Shown piece after piece: positions 10,094 through 18,384 of a stretch of DNA of 64,000 nt (the first letter of the stretch is position 1; every line of letters begins with the position of its first letter). Source of the stretch: Chryseosolibacter sp964551035 (GTDB taxonomy: Bacteria; Bacteroidota; Bacteroidia; Cytophagales; Cyclobacteriaceae); NCBI GenBank assembly GCA_964551035.1, contig CAZKBK010000003.1:1-64000 (forward strand). The letters run 5' to 3'. A model generated the notes under the pieces. It searched no databases, had not been told where the DNA came from, and was given only the letters and a program-made list of their open reading frames with translations. The translations under genes were made by a program, and so were the position numbers.

Positions 10094-11431
10094 CTATTCT
10101 TTTTTGTCGCCAATGAGCGACTCCATCTTCCGCGAGAGTGCTGTCACCCTGTTCTCCAATGCCTCAAGCCTTCTTTTGTGCTCCGCCCTAAGGCTTTTGA
10201 TCGTCTCTTCCTGTGCAATCGCATGTAACGTCAGCTCCTCCACCTTCTTAAGCAAAATCATGTTCATCGCCGCGAGTTGCACCCCCTCCTCTTCCATCTC
10301 CTTCGCCGACGGAACCTCGGGCAGGTGTTTGTGTTCATCGATGTATGCTTTCACTTCCTCCAGCGAGGGCAGCGGATAATCTTTTTCGAAGACGTAGTCG
10401 GGACCCGGAACGGAGAGATCGACTTTGACTTCTTCGGCGTGGACCGTTCCTTTGACGGTGAGTTTTTCGTCGGGCGTTACCGTGCCGATGCCGACCTTGC
10501 CGCCGTTGAAATAGAGGTAGTCTATCGTGAAAGTTGTAGGATTGGCAAGACTCACAACGCCAATACGGAAATCCGGGTCGCTGGTACCCGAGTATGCCGA
10601 ACTGAACTTTATTCCATGTACACCGGATCCCTCTTTGTTGGTGAAGATCTGTCCGCCTTCGAAGGCGACGTTTCCGTCGGACTGTACAACAAGATGATCG
10701 TTGTACGAAGGGCTACTGACCGTATTGCCAGCCTTTAGGCCACCGCTAACATCGAGCTTGTAGTCCGGTGACGCGGTGCCGATGCCAATGTTGCCGGATG
10801 CCTGGACGGCGAGGTGCGGGTACCAGTTGCCATCGCTCCAGTTTACAGTGCCCACCACAAACATGTCGCCGTTCTGGCCATAATCGTCGCCGATGTTCAG
10901 ACGAAGTTGGGAGGCGTTGTCGCCGTTGTTGTAGCGCGCAAGCCAGAGGGGGTCGCCGTTCGAGGAAGCACCGAGAAATTCAAACCGCGAGCCATAACCC
11001 TGGACACTCGGCTGCCAGGAGCCAACGCTCACGGTGCCGTCCTGGTATATACGGAATGCTTCCTTGAAGGGGACGAGGTCGCCGAACGGTCCGGGTGGTG
11101 CGGTCCTGAAGCTGAACCCGCCGCCTTCAAAGCGAAGTTGGGAAGCGTACGTGCTCCCGATATAGGTGTATTCCTGGCTTACGCCGGTGTAGAGATAGCC
11201 GTATCCGACGGAACCGTAGTCATTGCCGGAACCGCCGACCGCGACGCGGTGCGACGAGGTCTCGTTCTCATTCCCAAAATAACCCACGCCTTTTACGTGA
11301 AGTTTTCCGTGCGGAGAAGTGAGCCCGATGCCCACGTCGCCCAAAAAATATTGAACGTTGCCGCTGCCCTCCCACTGGCCAAAGGCGAAAAGTGGCAGCA
11401 TCGCTACAGAGAGTGTAAACAGTATTTTCAT
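10094..11431 (-). CDS. Secreted head-plus-constant-tail paralog P4 (445 aa)
   Basis: The ATG at 11431 begins MKILFTLSVAMLPLFAFGQW, a signal peptide; a longer in-frame start at 11467 would bury it. The head shares a long stretch with P3, including QGYGSRFEFLGASSNGDPLW and DMFVVGTVNW, so these two are the closest pair of heads. Three or four VGIG/IGIG-xxxP repeats follow. The constant module lies at 10226-10441 with the LAAMNM variant of the helix, also shared with P3. The C-terminus is a charged coiled coil. It starts 25 nt after P5 ends. The role is unknown; the pairing with P3 suggests a recent duplication. Confidence 0.85.
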   Translation of the reverse strand: MKILFTLSVAMLPLFAFGQWEGSGNVQYFLGDVGIGLTSPHGKLHVKGVGYFGNENETSSHRVAVGGSGNDYGSVGYGYLYTGVSQEYTYIGSTYASQLRFEGGGFSFRTAPPGPFGDLVPFKEAFRIYQDGTVSVGSWQPSVQGYGSRFEFLGASSNGDPLWLARYNNGDNASQLRLNIGDDYGQNGDMFVVGTVNWSDGNWYPHLAVQASGNIGIGTASPDYKLDVSGGLKAGNTVSSPSYNDHLVVQSDGNVAFEGGQIFTNKEGSGVHGIKFSSAYSGTSDPDFRIGVVSLANPTTFTIDYLYFNGGKVGIGTVTPDEKLTVKGTVHAEEVKVDLSVPGPDYVFEKDYPLPSLEEVKAYIDEHKHLPEVPSAKEMEEEGVQLAAMNMILLKKVEELTLHAIAQEETIKSLRAEHKRRLEALENRVTALSRKMESLIGDKKE

Positions 11432-11456
11432 GATTGGTTGGTGAGTTGAGTTCGGT

Positions 11457-12980
11457 TCATTGATCATCGGAAACTGGCGGCTGTGTATGCTTGCATGCGC
11501 TCATGCTCAATGTTTCCAGCCTGTTCGTCAGCTGTTGAAGCTTTGCCTGCATCGCTGTCATCTCCGCCTGGTGCTGCTCCTGAAGCCGAAGTATCGTCTC
11601 CTCCTGGGCGACAACGCGAAGGTTCAGCTCCTCCACTTGCTGTCCTGCCGCGCCGGGTTGGCCATGGCGTTCTTGCCGGAGTTGCACGATCATGTCGTTT
11701 TGTTCGATCGCGTATAATGTGAGCTCCTCCACCTTCTTCAACAACACCATCTCCATTTCCCCCACATTCACCCCCTCCTCTTCCATCTCCTTCGCCGACG
11801 GAACTTCCGGCAGGTGCTTGTGTTCATCGATGTACGCTTTCACTTCCTCCAGCGCGGGCAGCGGATAACCTTTTTCGAAGACGTAGTCGGGACCCGGAAC
11901 GGAGAGATCGACTTTGACTTCTTCGGCGTGGACCGTCCCGTTGACCGAAAGCCTTGAAGTCGGGCTGGTGCTACCGATGCCGATGTTGCCGTTGGGAAGG
12001 ATGGTTAGGTATTCATTGGCACCCATACCGGCCGCGTTATTGCCGTCAAGATTGAACGACATCCGGCCATCGCTTCGATAAATGATTCCTCCGTCAAGGG
12101 AATTGGCATTATTCCTGAAAGTAAGCTGAGCAACGGATGACGACTGGTTCGACCAGATGGCCACCTCCGAATTGTCTTCGTTTACAACCGTTAGGGCGGC
12201 ATTGACGTTAGCCGGGCCAGTACCAATCCGCACGTTTCCATTTAGATTTACACGCAGCCGGCTCTGCCCCCCGGAAAACAAGTCAATCCCGTAGTAACCC
12301 GACATATACGCGTTGGTTCCATCAAGGCCATTCCCATCATTGAATTTGTGAAATCCGAAGCCGTAGTGGTTCAGGTATTCTCCATAATAAGGGAAGTCGT
12401 CGCCTTTCACAGCAATCAATCCTGGCGACTCATTGTCCGTAGTTCCGGCATGGGGTATCCAGATTGCTCCGTTCACCACCAGCTTTGATGCTGGCAACGC
12501 CGTGGTCCCGATGCCCAGGTTCCCGTCCGCACTAAGCACCATTTTTTGACTGGTGTAAGATCTCCATTCAAACAACGGTCGTACGGAAACGGGGCTCGAA
12601 TTCGCGCGGGCATCGAAAGTGAATACCGGGGAATTGCCTGTATCCTGTGATGAACTGATGTTACCAATGAACAAAAGTGCCTGGCTGTTGCTGGAGACAT
12701 GACTACCAACTAACGCGGGAATAAACCGGCCTCCGGTACCGGTCGTATTGATAACCGAGAAATAGTCGCCGGAAGGCGCATCATTCGTTCGCAATCGCAG
12801 CAGTTGCTCATAGGCCACGCTATCGGAACTCATTATGTCAAGCTTAAAAGCCGGTATTGGAACTCCTATACCGACGTTTCCATCGCGGTAAGTAGGATCG
12901 GTGGTGCTTCCCGCACTCCATTGCGCATGGACGTGAAAACATGGCACCAGGAAGACGAGCAGTAAGATGGTGAGCCTCAT
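11457..12980 (-). CDS. Secreted head-plus-constant-tail paralog P5 (507 aa)
   Basis: The signal peptide MRLTILLLVFLVPCFHVHAQ starts at 12980. The head is the longest of the five near-identical-tail members (about residues 20-345) and has at least four repeats of the type GNVGIGxxxPxxKL (near residues 35, 155, 250 and 335). The constant module lies at 11715-11930 with the GEMEM helix variant, followed by a coiled coil of about 85 residues with several QEE/LQE heptads. It lies 19 nt downstream of the remnant 13000-13240. As with the other members, export is supported by the signal peptide and no enzymatic motif is visible. Confidence 0.85.
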   Translation of the reverse strand: MRLTILLLVFLVPCFHVHAQWSAGSTTDPTYRDGNVGIGVPIPAFKLDIMSSDSVAYEQLLRLRTNDAPSGDYFSVINTTGTGGRFIPALVGSHVSSNSQALLFIGNISSSQDTGNSPVFTFDARANSSPVSVRPLFEWRSYTSQKMVLSADGNLGIGTTALPASKLVVNGAIWIPHAGTTDNESPGLIAVKGDDFPYYGEYLNHYGFGFHKFNDGNGLDGTNAYMSGYYGIDLFSGGQSRLRVNLNGNVRIGTGPANVNAALTVVNEDNSEVAIWSNQSSSVAQLTFRNNANSLDGGIIYRSDGRMSFNLDGNNAAGMGANEYLTILPNGNIGIGSTSPTSRLSVNGTVHAEEVKVDLSVPGPDYVFEKGYPLPALEEVKAYIDEHKHLPEVPSAKEMEEEGVNVGEMEMVLLKKVEELTLYAIEQNDMIVQLRQERHGQPGAAGQQVEELNLRVVAQEETILRLQEQHQAEMTAMQAKLQQLTNRLETLSMSACKHTQPPVSDDQ

Positions 12981-12999
12981 AGTATGAAGTTTGATTGAA

Positions 13000-13240
13000 T
13001 TATTTCTTTAGTTTTCCAATTTCGGCGAGTACAAGCATGTTTTCCTTCTCCAGCGTTTGAATGCGCTTCTCCTGTTCACGAAGGTGTTTCTTTAATTCAT
13101 TTATTTCTACCGCGTCGGAACTGGCATTGCGTTCCGCCTGCAGCTTTGCGACGAGTTTATTCATCGTCGACATAGAGCGTTTGTGCATTTGCCGCCTGAG
13201 AGGTTACAACGACCATAATCAGTAAGGTCAGCTTCTTCAT
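13000..13240 (-). pseudogene. Remnant of a small secreted coiled-coil gene (frame change near 13160)
   Basis: The ATG at 13240 overlaps the P6 stop as ATGA and begins MKKLTLLIMVVVTSQAANAQ, a good signal peptide. This frame ends after 27 codons (TAA at 13159-13157). A second frame, open from 13188 to 13000, continues with NKLVAKLQAERNASSDAVEI and then a charged heptad pattern ending EIGKLKK, like the coiled-coil tails of the neighbouring paralogs. The simplest reading is a paralog that lost its head and constant module and then took a frameshift. Two tiny independent genes, or a programmed frameshift, are less likely alternatives. The location fits a decayed member of the array. Confidence 0.55.
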
Positions 13241-14790
13241 TGATTTTCCTTTTTAAGCCGTTCAATCTGTTTCTGCTGCGCTTCAACGAGCAGGGTAAGC
13301 CTTTCGATCCTTTCAAGCACGGCGCTGTGTGTCTCTGCGGCCTTCTCCATCCGTGATTCCTGAACGGCATTTTCGTTCTTCAATTCGATCACATACAACG
13401 TCAGCTCTTCAATCTTCTCCAGCAACTTCGTCGTCGTCTCCCCTACCGCCATTCCCTCGTGCTGCATTTCCCTTGCCGGCGCAATACCTGGAAGGTGCCG
13501 GTGCTCTCGAACATAGGCTTCAAGTGTGTCAAGCGGTGTCAGTTTGTAGGATGGATCGAAAACATAGTCCGCGCCGTCGGTGTTGACCACGATTTCGTTC
13601 CCGCGGATCTTGCCGGCAACATCGATTTTGTAGCTCGTATTAGCCTGCGACGTTTTGCCCATAAGAAGGTTCGTCCCGGCCAGTACCAGGGTGTTGTCAT
13701 CATACAAGATGAAGCGCGCATCATAATCGGTATTGTTATCGTTCTTAAAGTCAAGATAAGGAGTCCCGGCTCCCCCAAGCTCAATGGACGACCCGTTGGT
13801 GGTCTTCAGTATGCCGCCGTTCCCCCATGTAATGGCTCCGTCGTTGTTGATCGTGAGGGCGGTTGTGAAATTGATCGTTGACCCTGAAGAACCCGAGCCG
13901 CCAACATCGAACCGGATCTCGCCGCTTTCGGTGAACCTCAAGGCTGATGCCTCATCTTCAAGAATGCGCTTTGGGCCGCCATCAAATCGAAAGTTGTAGC
14001 CTATGATCTTGTGTCCCCCGTCATGGAATGTCCACCGGTCGCCGATCTGAAATTGTTCAACGGGGGTGTTTGTCCCTACTCCGACGTTCCCACTGTTAAA
14101 AAAAGAATCCCCATTCGCCCTCAATACGATTTCATCGGGGACGCCGTAGTTAGTATAATGATTCCCCATTCGCAGCACAGCAAAGGTCTCTCCGGTACCG
14201 GCCCCCACGCCCTGATTGAATTGGAAGAGGTTATCCGTGGTGCCGGTAGAAGGCCGACTCAGCAGGTTGAAGATGGGGCTTTCCGTGTTGACAACAGAGA
14301 CCTCGTGAGCCTTAACGTCAAGGGTACCTATCGGTGTCGCGGTCCCAACACCCACGCGTCCGCCCTCAATCATGAAATTGAAGCCGTTGTCCAACCCCAG
14401 TTTAAAGACATCCGGATCATATCCGAAATATGCCTGCCGGATGTTATCGCTCATTCGCCATTCGATATAGGGGACGTGGGAAAAACCCGGGCGTGACATA
14501 AGCGTAAAAGCATGAGTCGCAAACCGGTAGGTTGCATCAGCGGTGAAGATATCCAGCGGCTTTAGTCCGTTGGCATCAATACTGAGCGTAGCGTTAGGGG
14601 AAGGAGACATACCGATAGCCAGGTTGCCGTTAGCCGTGTTGTTGACAATGGCCGAAGAGCCACCCGGTACATGAAATTGAACTTGCCCCGTGGCTTTAAA
14701 AGAGTTGGCAATCAGGGCGAGGGTGAAACTGATTGCCCAGCCGTATGCCCCGGCCCGGCATATGATCGCAAGGGAAATGCCTTTCTTCAT
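13237..14790 (-). CDS. Secreted head-plus-tail paralog P6, diverged tail (517 aa)
   Basis: This is the first gene of the leftward array. The N-terminus MKKGISLAIICRAGAYGWAI plus a hydrophobic run ending near TGQVQF is a long signal peptide. The head carries VGVGT/NVGVGT repeats near residues 145 and 235. The tail keeps the module plan (DYVFDPSYKLTPLDTLEAYV, then HRHLPGIAPAREMQHEGMAV, then a KLLEKIEELTLYVIEL helix) but is clearly diverged from the five near-identical copies. Long coiled coil at the C-terminus. This more common version resembles tails of many secreted Bacteroidota proteins. Its stop overlaps the start of the next small reading frame by an ATGA. Confidence 0.85.
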   Translation of the reverse strand: MKKGISLAIICRAGAYGWAISFTLALIANSFKATGQVQFHVPGGSSAIVNNTANGNLAIGMSPSPNATLSIDANGLKPLDIFTADATYRFATHAFTLMSRPGFSHVPYIEWRMSDNIRQAYFGYDPDVFKLGLDNGFNFMIEGGRVGVGTATPIGTLDVKAHEVSVVNTESPIFNLLSRPSTGTTDNLFQFNQGVGAGTGETFAVLRMGNHYTNYGVPDEIVLRANGDSFFNSGNVGVGTNTPVEQFQIGDRWTFHDGGHKIIGYNFRFDGGPKRILEDEASALRFTESGEIRFDVGGSGSSGSTINFTTALTINNDGAITWGNGGILKTTNGSSIELGGAGTPYLDFKNDNNTDYDARFILYDDNTLVLAGTNLLMGKTSQANTSYKIDVAGKIRGNEIVVNTDGADYVFDPSYKLTPLDTLEAYVREHRHLPGIAPAREMQHEGMAVGETTTKLLEKIEELTLYVIELKNENAVQESRMEKAAETHSAVLERIERLTLLVEAQQKQIERLKKENQ

Positions 14791-15241
14791 CAGATATGGC
14801 GTTTAAGTCAGTTCGTTCAGTTCGGCCAATACAATCCCGCTTGAAACAATGCCAATGTTTCAATCCGGTTTGCGCAGCTATTGGGCTATTTTACTCGTGA
14901 ACTCGCCATCCCCACATGGCAACGGAAGGACTATTGGGGTTCCGCAAAGGAGATCTTGCAGGAGGGAATAGTCTTTTTTTCAGTAGCGGGTTCTTTGTGA
15001 TGTCAATATAAGGGAATTTTTGGATCAGGTTATCCTTATCGTCAGAAAAAAAGGCGGCAATCAGGTTTTCCTGACTCGCAAAGGGGATGCCACTAAGACA
15101 TGAAGGCACTACGCACGGTCAAAATTTATGAACCCCGCTCACGCCAGCGAGGGAACAGTGCCGTTGCATTTTTGAGGGCCCACTCCCTTCCATCAATGCC
15201 GCAGCGAGCAAATGCGAGCCTTTGCGATCTCCGCACATTAG
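14791..15241. other. Intergenic region upstream of the paralog array
   Basis: These 451 nt separate P6 (starting at 14790 and reading left) from the gene ending at 15242. The promoter of the leftward array should lie in the part near 14800, but I could not assign its boxes. The stretch 15088-15110 carries a dispersed motif discussed separately. A 72-codon frame at 14891-15109 has no recognisable features and overlaps that motif, so I do not call it a gene. Confidence 0.5.
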
Positions 15242-16744
15242 CTACTTCTTCTTCCGCTTCCTGAACCCATACTCAAACCCTATCCTCGAATTCAACCGGT
15301 CTGCGTAAGGCGCCTTGAACTCGCGGTTGAAGAGATTGTATTGCAGCAGCACCGTCCCGCGGAGGTTCTTCCAGATCTTGTACTCCTTTTTCATGCCCGT
15401 CATCATTCCCCACACCCACTCGCGGTGGCCTACCTCGGGGTTGCCGCCGATCACGGAAGGAACAAAGGCGTTCATCAACTCCGACTCCACGTGCGCGATG
15501 AACCCGCGGCCGAGCTTGAAGTCGACAAACGCGCGGGGGCCCCAGACGGCACCAACGTCGGACCACTCATGACGGCGGCGGTTGTAGGCGATGCGGTGAT
15601 TCCATCCCGCCCCGGCGGTAAACCTGCCGCTGAGTTTGTAAGACAAATAAGGATTGAAGTCGAAGAGTCGGTAATAACGCTGTTGGTACTGGAAGTAAAG
15701 TCCGGGAACGAGCCGTTCGATAAACGGCTTTCCCTTCATGGGATTGGGTGGCCGCTTTGGAAGGTCCTTGATGCTCTGTACCGAAGAATACTTCTGCTTG
15801 TATTTCGCCATCTGTTCCATCGCCGCCTTGAGTTTTTCCTCTTTGCCGGCAAAATGGTCAATGGCAACCTTCTTCGCCATCTCGACAGCTTTCTCCTTCC
15901 CCGTCGCGGGATCCTTCAGTGCGTCGAGTTGGCCCTTGTATTCGTCAAGGACACCGGCCTCTTTCTGCAGCGCGTCGACCCCGGCGTACTCCGCCGCCTT
16001 CTGCTCTGCCACCTTGGGCAATCCTTTCACCTGATCCAGGTCTCCCCCCGCAATGTTCTTCAGGTCTTCCTGGTAGTTCTTCAGTTGGCCCGTGACTTCA
16101 CCGAGTTCGCCGACCGGTGTGTCAATGCCGGGGAGCGTTCCGATCTCACCCAGCTTGCCGATCTCACCTGCCTTTCCCGTGATGTCACCCAACGGTCCGA
16201 TGTCCGGAAGCGAATAACCCGGTATTTCCACCGCGGGCAGTTTCAGGTCCCCGGTGTTGAGGTTGAGTCCATCTACTTTAGACGTGAGCTGTTGAATGGG
16301 TTCCTTGTATTCCGCAGGAAGGTCGAGGCTATTGAACTTCCCCACGGTCTTCGCTTTGAGTTCGCCGAGCTTCGAGGTGAATCTGTTCTGTGTCTCCCGG
16401 AGGGTCCCGGTGAGGCTGTCGATGCGGGCGGTGTATTTTTCTGTCGGAAGGCGGAGGGCCGTGAGGCTGTCGATGGTTTGATTCACCGACGCGATCTCCG
16501 CGTTGATCTTTCCCAGGGTCTTCTCGTACGCACCTTTTAAGGAGTCGGTGGTGTTGTTGAACTCCTGGCGTATTTCTTCCACTTCGTGGTATGCCGCCAT
16601 GAGCGTGTCCGGAAGCGGAGGAAGGGAATCGACGGAAAGGGTTTCAATGATCCCGTCAACTTTTTGTTGCAACGAGTCCGGAACCACCTGGGCGCTGGCC
16701 ACGAAGGCGAAAAAGAGGATGGCGATGGTGACGGGGCCTTTCAC
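15242..16744 (-). CDS. Secreted coiled-coil protein with C-terminal outer-membrane barrel-like domain (500 aa)
   Basis: I prefer the GTG at 16744 because it places KGPVTIAILFFAFVASAQ directly at the N-terminus as a signal peptide. ATG starts at 16816 and 16855 are in frame but would add long leaders. Residues 20-150 are a Thr/Asp/Leu-rich coiled coil. Residues 160-220 are a low-complexity Gly/Leu/Pro/Asp stretch with short repeats (GEIGKLGEIGTLPG). Another charged helical part follows. From about residue 340 alternating aromatic strands (GLYFQYQQRYYRLFDFNPYL) resemble an outer-membrane beta-barrel, ending FEYGFRKRKKK. No enzymatic motif is visible. A periplasm-spanning helical protein anchored in the outer membrane is inference. 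Confidence 0.75.
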   Translation of the reverse strand: MKGPVTIAILFFAFVASAQVVPDSLQQKVDGIIETLSVDSLPPLPDTLMAAYHEVEEIRQEFNNTTDSLKGAYEKTLGKINAEIASVNQTIDSLTALRLPTEKYTARIDSLTGTLRETQNRFTSKLGELKAKTVGKFNSLDLPAEYKEPIQQLTSKVDGLNLNTGDLKLPAVEIPGYSLPDIGPLGDITGKAGEIGKLGEIGTLPGIDTPVGELGEVTGQLKNYQEDLKNIAGGDLDQVKGLPKVAEQKAAEYAGVDALQKEAGVLDEYKGQLDALKDPATGKEKAVEMAKKVAIDHFAGKEEKLKAAMEQMAKYKQKYSSVQSIKDLPKRPPNPMKGKPFIERLVPGLYFQYQQRYYRLFDFNPYLSYKLSGRFTAGAGWNHRIAYNRRRHEWSDVGAVWGPRAFVDFKLGRGFIAHVESELMNAFVPSVIGGNPEVGHREWVWGMMTGMKKEYKIWKNLRGTVLLQYNLFNREFKAPYADRLNSRIGFEYGFRKRKKK

Positions 16745-16821
16745 AGGGTGAAGATAAGAAAAAAGTTGAAACGGCTTTACAGACTGGTGCTCTGCGTGAG
16801 TCAAATCTGACTTCATTGCCG

Positions 16822-16933
16822 GGTAGCCTGCCCTCCGTTGGCGTAGCGAAGGCATGGTCGCGGCTTGCGAGGCTCCAGGTGTCGGGGCGTTGGGTAAACC
16901 CCGGTGGCCGAGTTTGTCGAGGCCCAGGCTACC
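16822..16933. repeat. Intergenic element copy A with 9-bp inverted ends
   Basis: GGTAGCCTG at 16822-16830 and its exact reverse complement CAGGCTACC at 16925-16933 bound a GC-rich 112-bp segment. Its right part, 16893-16934, closely matches 18235-18277 upstream of the pectinesterase gene. It looks like a small non-autonomous or REP-like element. Confidence 0.6.
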
Positions 16934-17061
16934 TGACCAGACACGGTGGAACCTTTGCAGCTACACGTCAATTGCCCAAAAAGATCTCAATATCCGCCTA
17001 CCGGAACCGGAAACCGGAGACTGGCAACCATGACATTCCGCTTCCTCGTGGCGCGCATTTC

Positions 17062-18015
17062 TCACTCCGGATCCCAATCACCGAAGATATTCTCCAGCGT
17101 GTACGTTGCGGCTTCCTCGTCGGTTAGCTGATGCGACCACGCCGCGCGCGCTGCCGGATTGGCACCCGGTCCCCTTGAGTGGTACTCCGCATAGAAGGAC
17201 GTTTTCTCCGCATCGGGTTTGTTCCAGTTGTGCCAGCCTTCGGGGCGAATATGTTCTCCGAGCGTACAATTAATAAAGACTGTTCTGGCGTAGGGACGCC
17301 AGGGCCTGCCCAGGTAATAAGGTCCGGCGTCAGCGTCGGCGGTGAGGGTACAATTCAGGAAGACAAAACCATATCGCTTACCTTCCGGCGTGGACGCCGC
17401 AGTGATGTACTGTCCCCCTTTCTTGCAGTGGATGGTGCAGTTGTCGAACACGGCCGTGGACCATCCGAAGATAAAGTCCGTGGTTCCCTCAATGGTGCAG
17501 TCCTTATAATACTGGCGGCTTTCTTCGCCGTGTGGATAGAGCGTGTCCTGGAACCCGACAAACCTGCAGTGGACAAACTTCACCCGGTCGCCGTCGACGC
17601 GTACGGCTACCGCCTGACCTACCGGCCCTGCCGCGTTTTCAAAGGTGATGTTCTCGGCGGTGAAATCGTCTGCAAAAACGTAGAAGCTCGTCGAGCCCGT
17701 GGTGCCCATCTCTTCGCCAAACCGATTCTTCCTTGAAGCGTAGTCGTCATAGGTGAGGATGGTGCTTGCAGCATCCTCTCCAATAAAACGCACGTTCGTC
17801 TTCGAGGCAGCAAGGACGAGCTTCTCTTTGTAAACACCATTGCGGATATAGATCGTGGTTTGATTCTTCCGGAAATCCGGAACAGCGTTGATCGCTTCCT
17901 GTATGGTAGCGAAGTCACCCGAACCATCGCGCGCAACGATAAAGTCGTACCGATCCTGCGCGTGGGTGAGGAAGGATGCCAGGAGGAGGAATAAGCATGT
18001 AAGGGAGTGGTTCAT
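17062..18015 (-). CDS. Pectinesterase, carbohydrate esterase family 8
   Basis: It removes methyl esters from homogalacturonan so that lyases and hydrolases can cut the backbone. The signal peptide MNHSLTCLFLLLASFLTHAQ points to the periplasm. Family 8 landmarks are all present in order: GSGDFATIQEAI near residue 31, GQAVAVRV with the oxyanion Gln at 134, FQDTLY with the acid Asp157, TTDFIFG with the nucleophile Asp180, and GRPWRPYARTVF with the substrate-binding Arg. The length of 317 aa is normal. It is the last enzyme of the leftward pectin set but is separated from the GH105 gene by 369 nt holding repeats, so it may have its own promoter. Confidence 0.95.
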   Translation of the reverse strand: MNHSLTCLFLLLASFLTHAQDRYDFIVARDGSGDFATIQEAINAVPDFRKNQTTIYIRNGVYKEKLVLAASKTNVRFIGEDAASTILTYDDYASRKNRFGEEMGTTGSTSFYVFADDFTAENITFENAAGPVGQAVAVRVDGDRVKFVHCRFVGFQDTLYPHGEESRQYYKDCTIEGTTDFIFGWSTAVFDNCTIHCKKGGQYITAASTPEGKRYGFVFLNCTLTADADAGPYYLGRPWRPYARTVFINCTLGEHIRPEGWHNWNKPDAEKTSFYAEYHSRGPGANPAARAAWSHQLTDEEAATYTLENIFGDWDPE

Positions 18016-18384
18016 GGGTTGGGCTATTCGTGAGGTGCGTTACGAGGTACGAGGTAATTCTTTTTAGCTAGAAGATAACGTTCAGTTTGGGCCTCGGTAA
18101 ACTCGGCCCCCGCGAGGGTGTATAACGTGTGCGGCGGCATCCGTCGGCGAGAGAACATTGAATGCACCGTTCCCCTTCAACGATGAATGAAGACAGCGCC
18201 AACGGCTACCCCGGATGCCGCCGCACATCCCCAGGTAAACCCCCGGTGGCCGAGCTTGCCGAGGCCAGGGCTTACCTTTCGACCATCAACCCGCTTAACG
18301 GAATGGTATTGGATCATGCATTCCCCAAACGCTCCTCTTCATCCACGAGGTGCGAGGTGCGAGGTACAAGGTACGAGGTACGCC
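18016..18384. repeat. Repeat-rich gap: nested inverted repeats between 7-bp arrays
   Basis: Near the pectinesterase start are two units of ACGAGGT (18042-18055). At the other end, 18345-18379 holds five 7-bp units (ACGAGGT, GCGAGGT twice, ACAAGGT, ACGAGGT). Between them are two nested inverted repeats: 18091-18108 with 18248-18265 (18 bp, two mismatches), and 18129-18143 with 18212-18226 (15 bp, exact). A shorter palindrome, AGGTAA to TTACCT at 18233-18277, is copy B of the element at 16822-16933. I see no gene here. Confidence 0.75.

Larger units (their letters stand above)
6749..11930 (-). repeat. Five dispersed copies of a 216-bp constant module
   Basis: Copies lie at 6749-6964, 7754-7969, 8707-8922, 10226-10441 and 11715-11930, each exactly 72 codons. 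The encoded residues are nearly the same, and the DNA is also highly alike, for example around the codons for GPDYVFEKDYPLP. The flanking heads and coiled coils differ strongly. Two helix variants exist: GEMEM (copies 1, 2 and 5) and LAAMNM (copies 3 and 4). This pattern suggests gene conversion or cassette exchange at the module. Confidence 0.85.

Noticed and set aside
6491..14790. A prophage tail region
   Set aside because: All paralogs carry signal peptides, and there are no capsid, portal, terminase, baseplate or integrase genes nearby.
14891..15109. A 72-codon minus-strand frame in the gap upstream of the paralog array
   Set aside because: No signal, domain or coupling to neighbours, and it overlaps a dispersed repeat motif.
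15341..16540. A 399-codon plus-strand frame
   Set aside because: Antisense to the coiled-coil/barrel gene. GC-rich coding sequence leaves the other strand open, and no start region or domain is seen.
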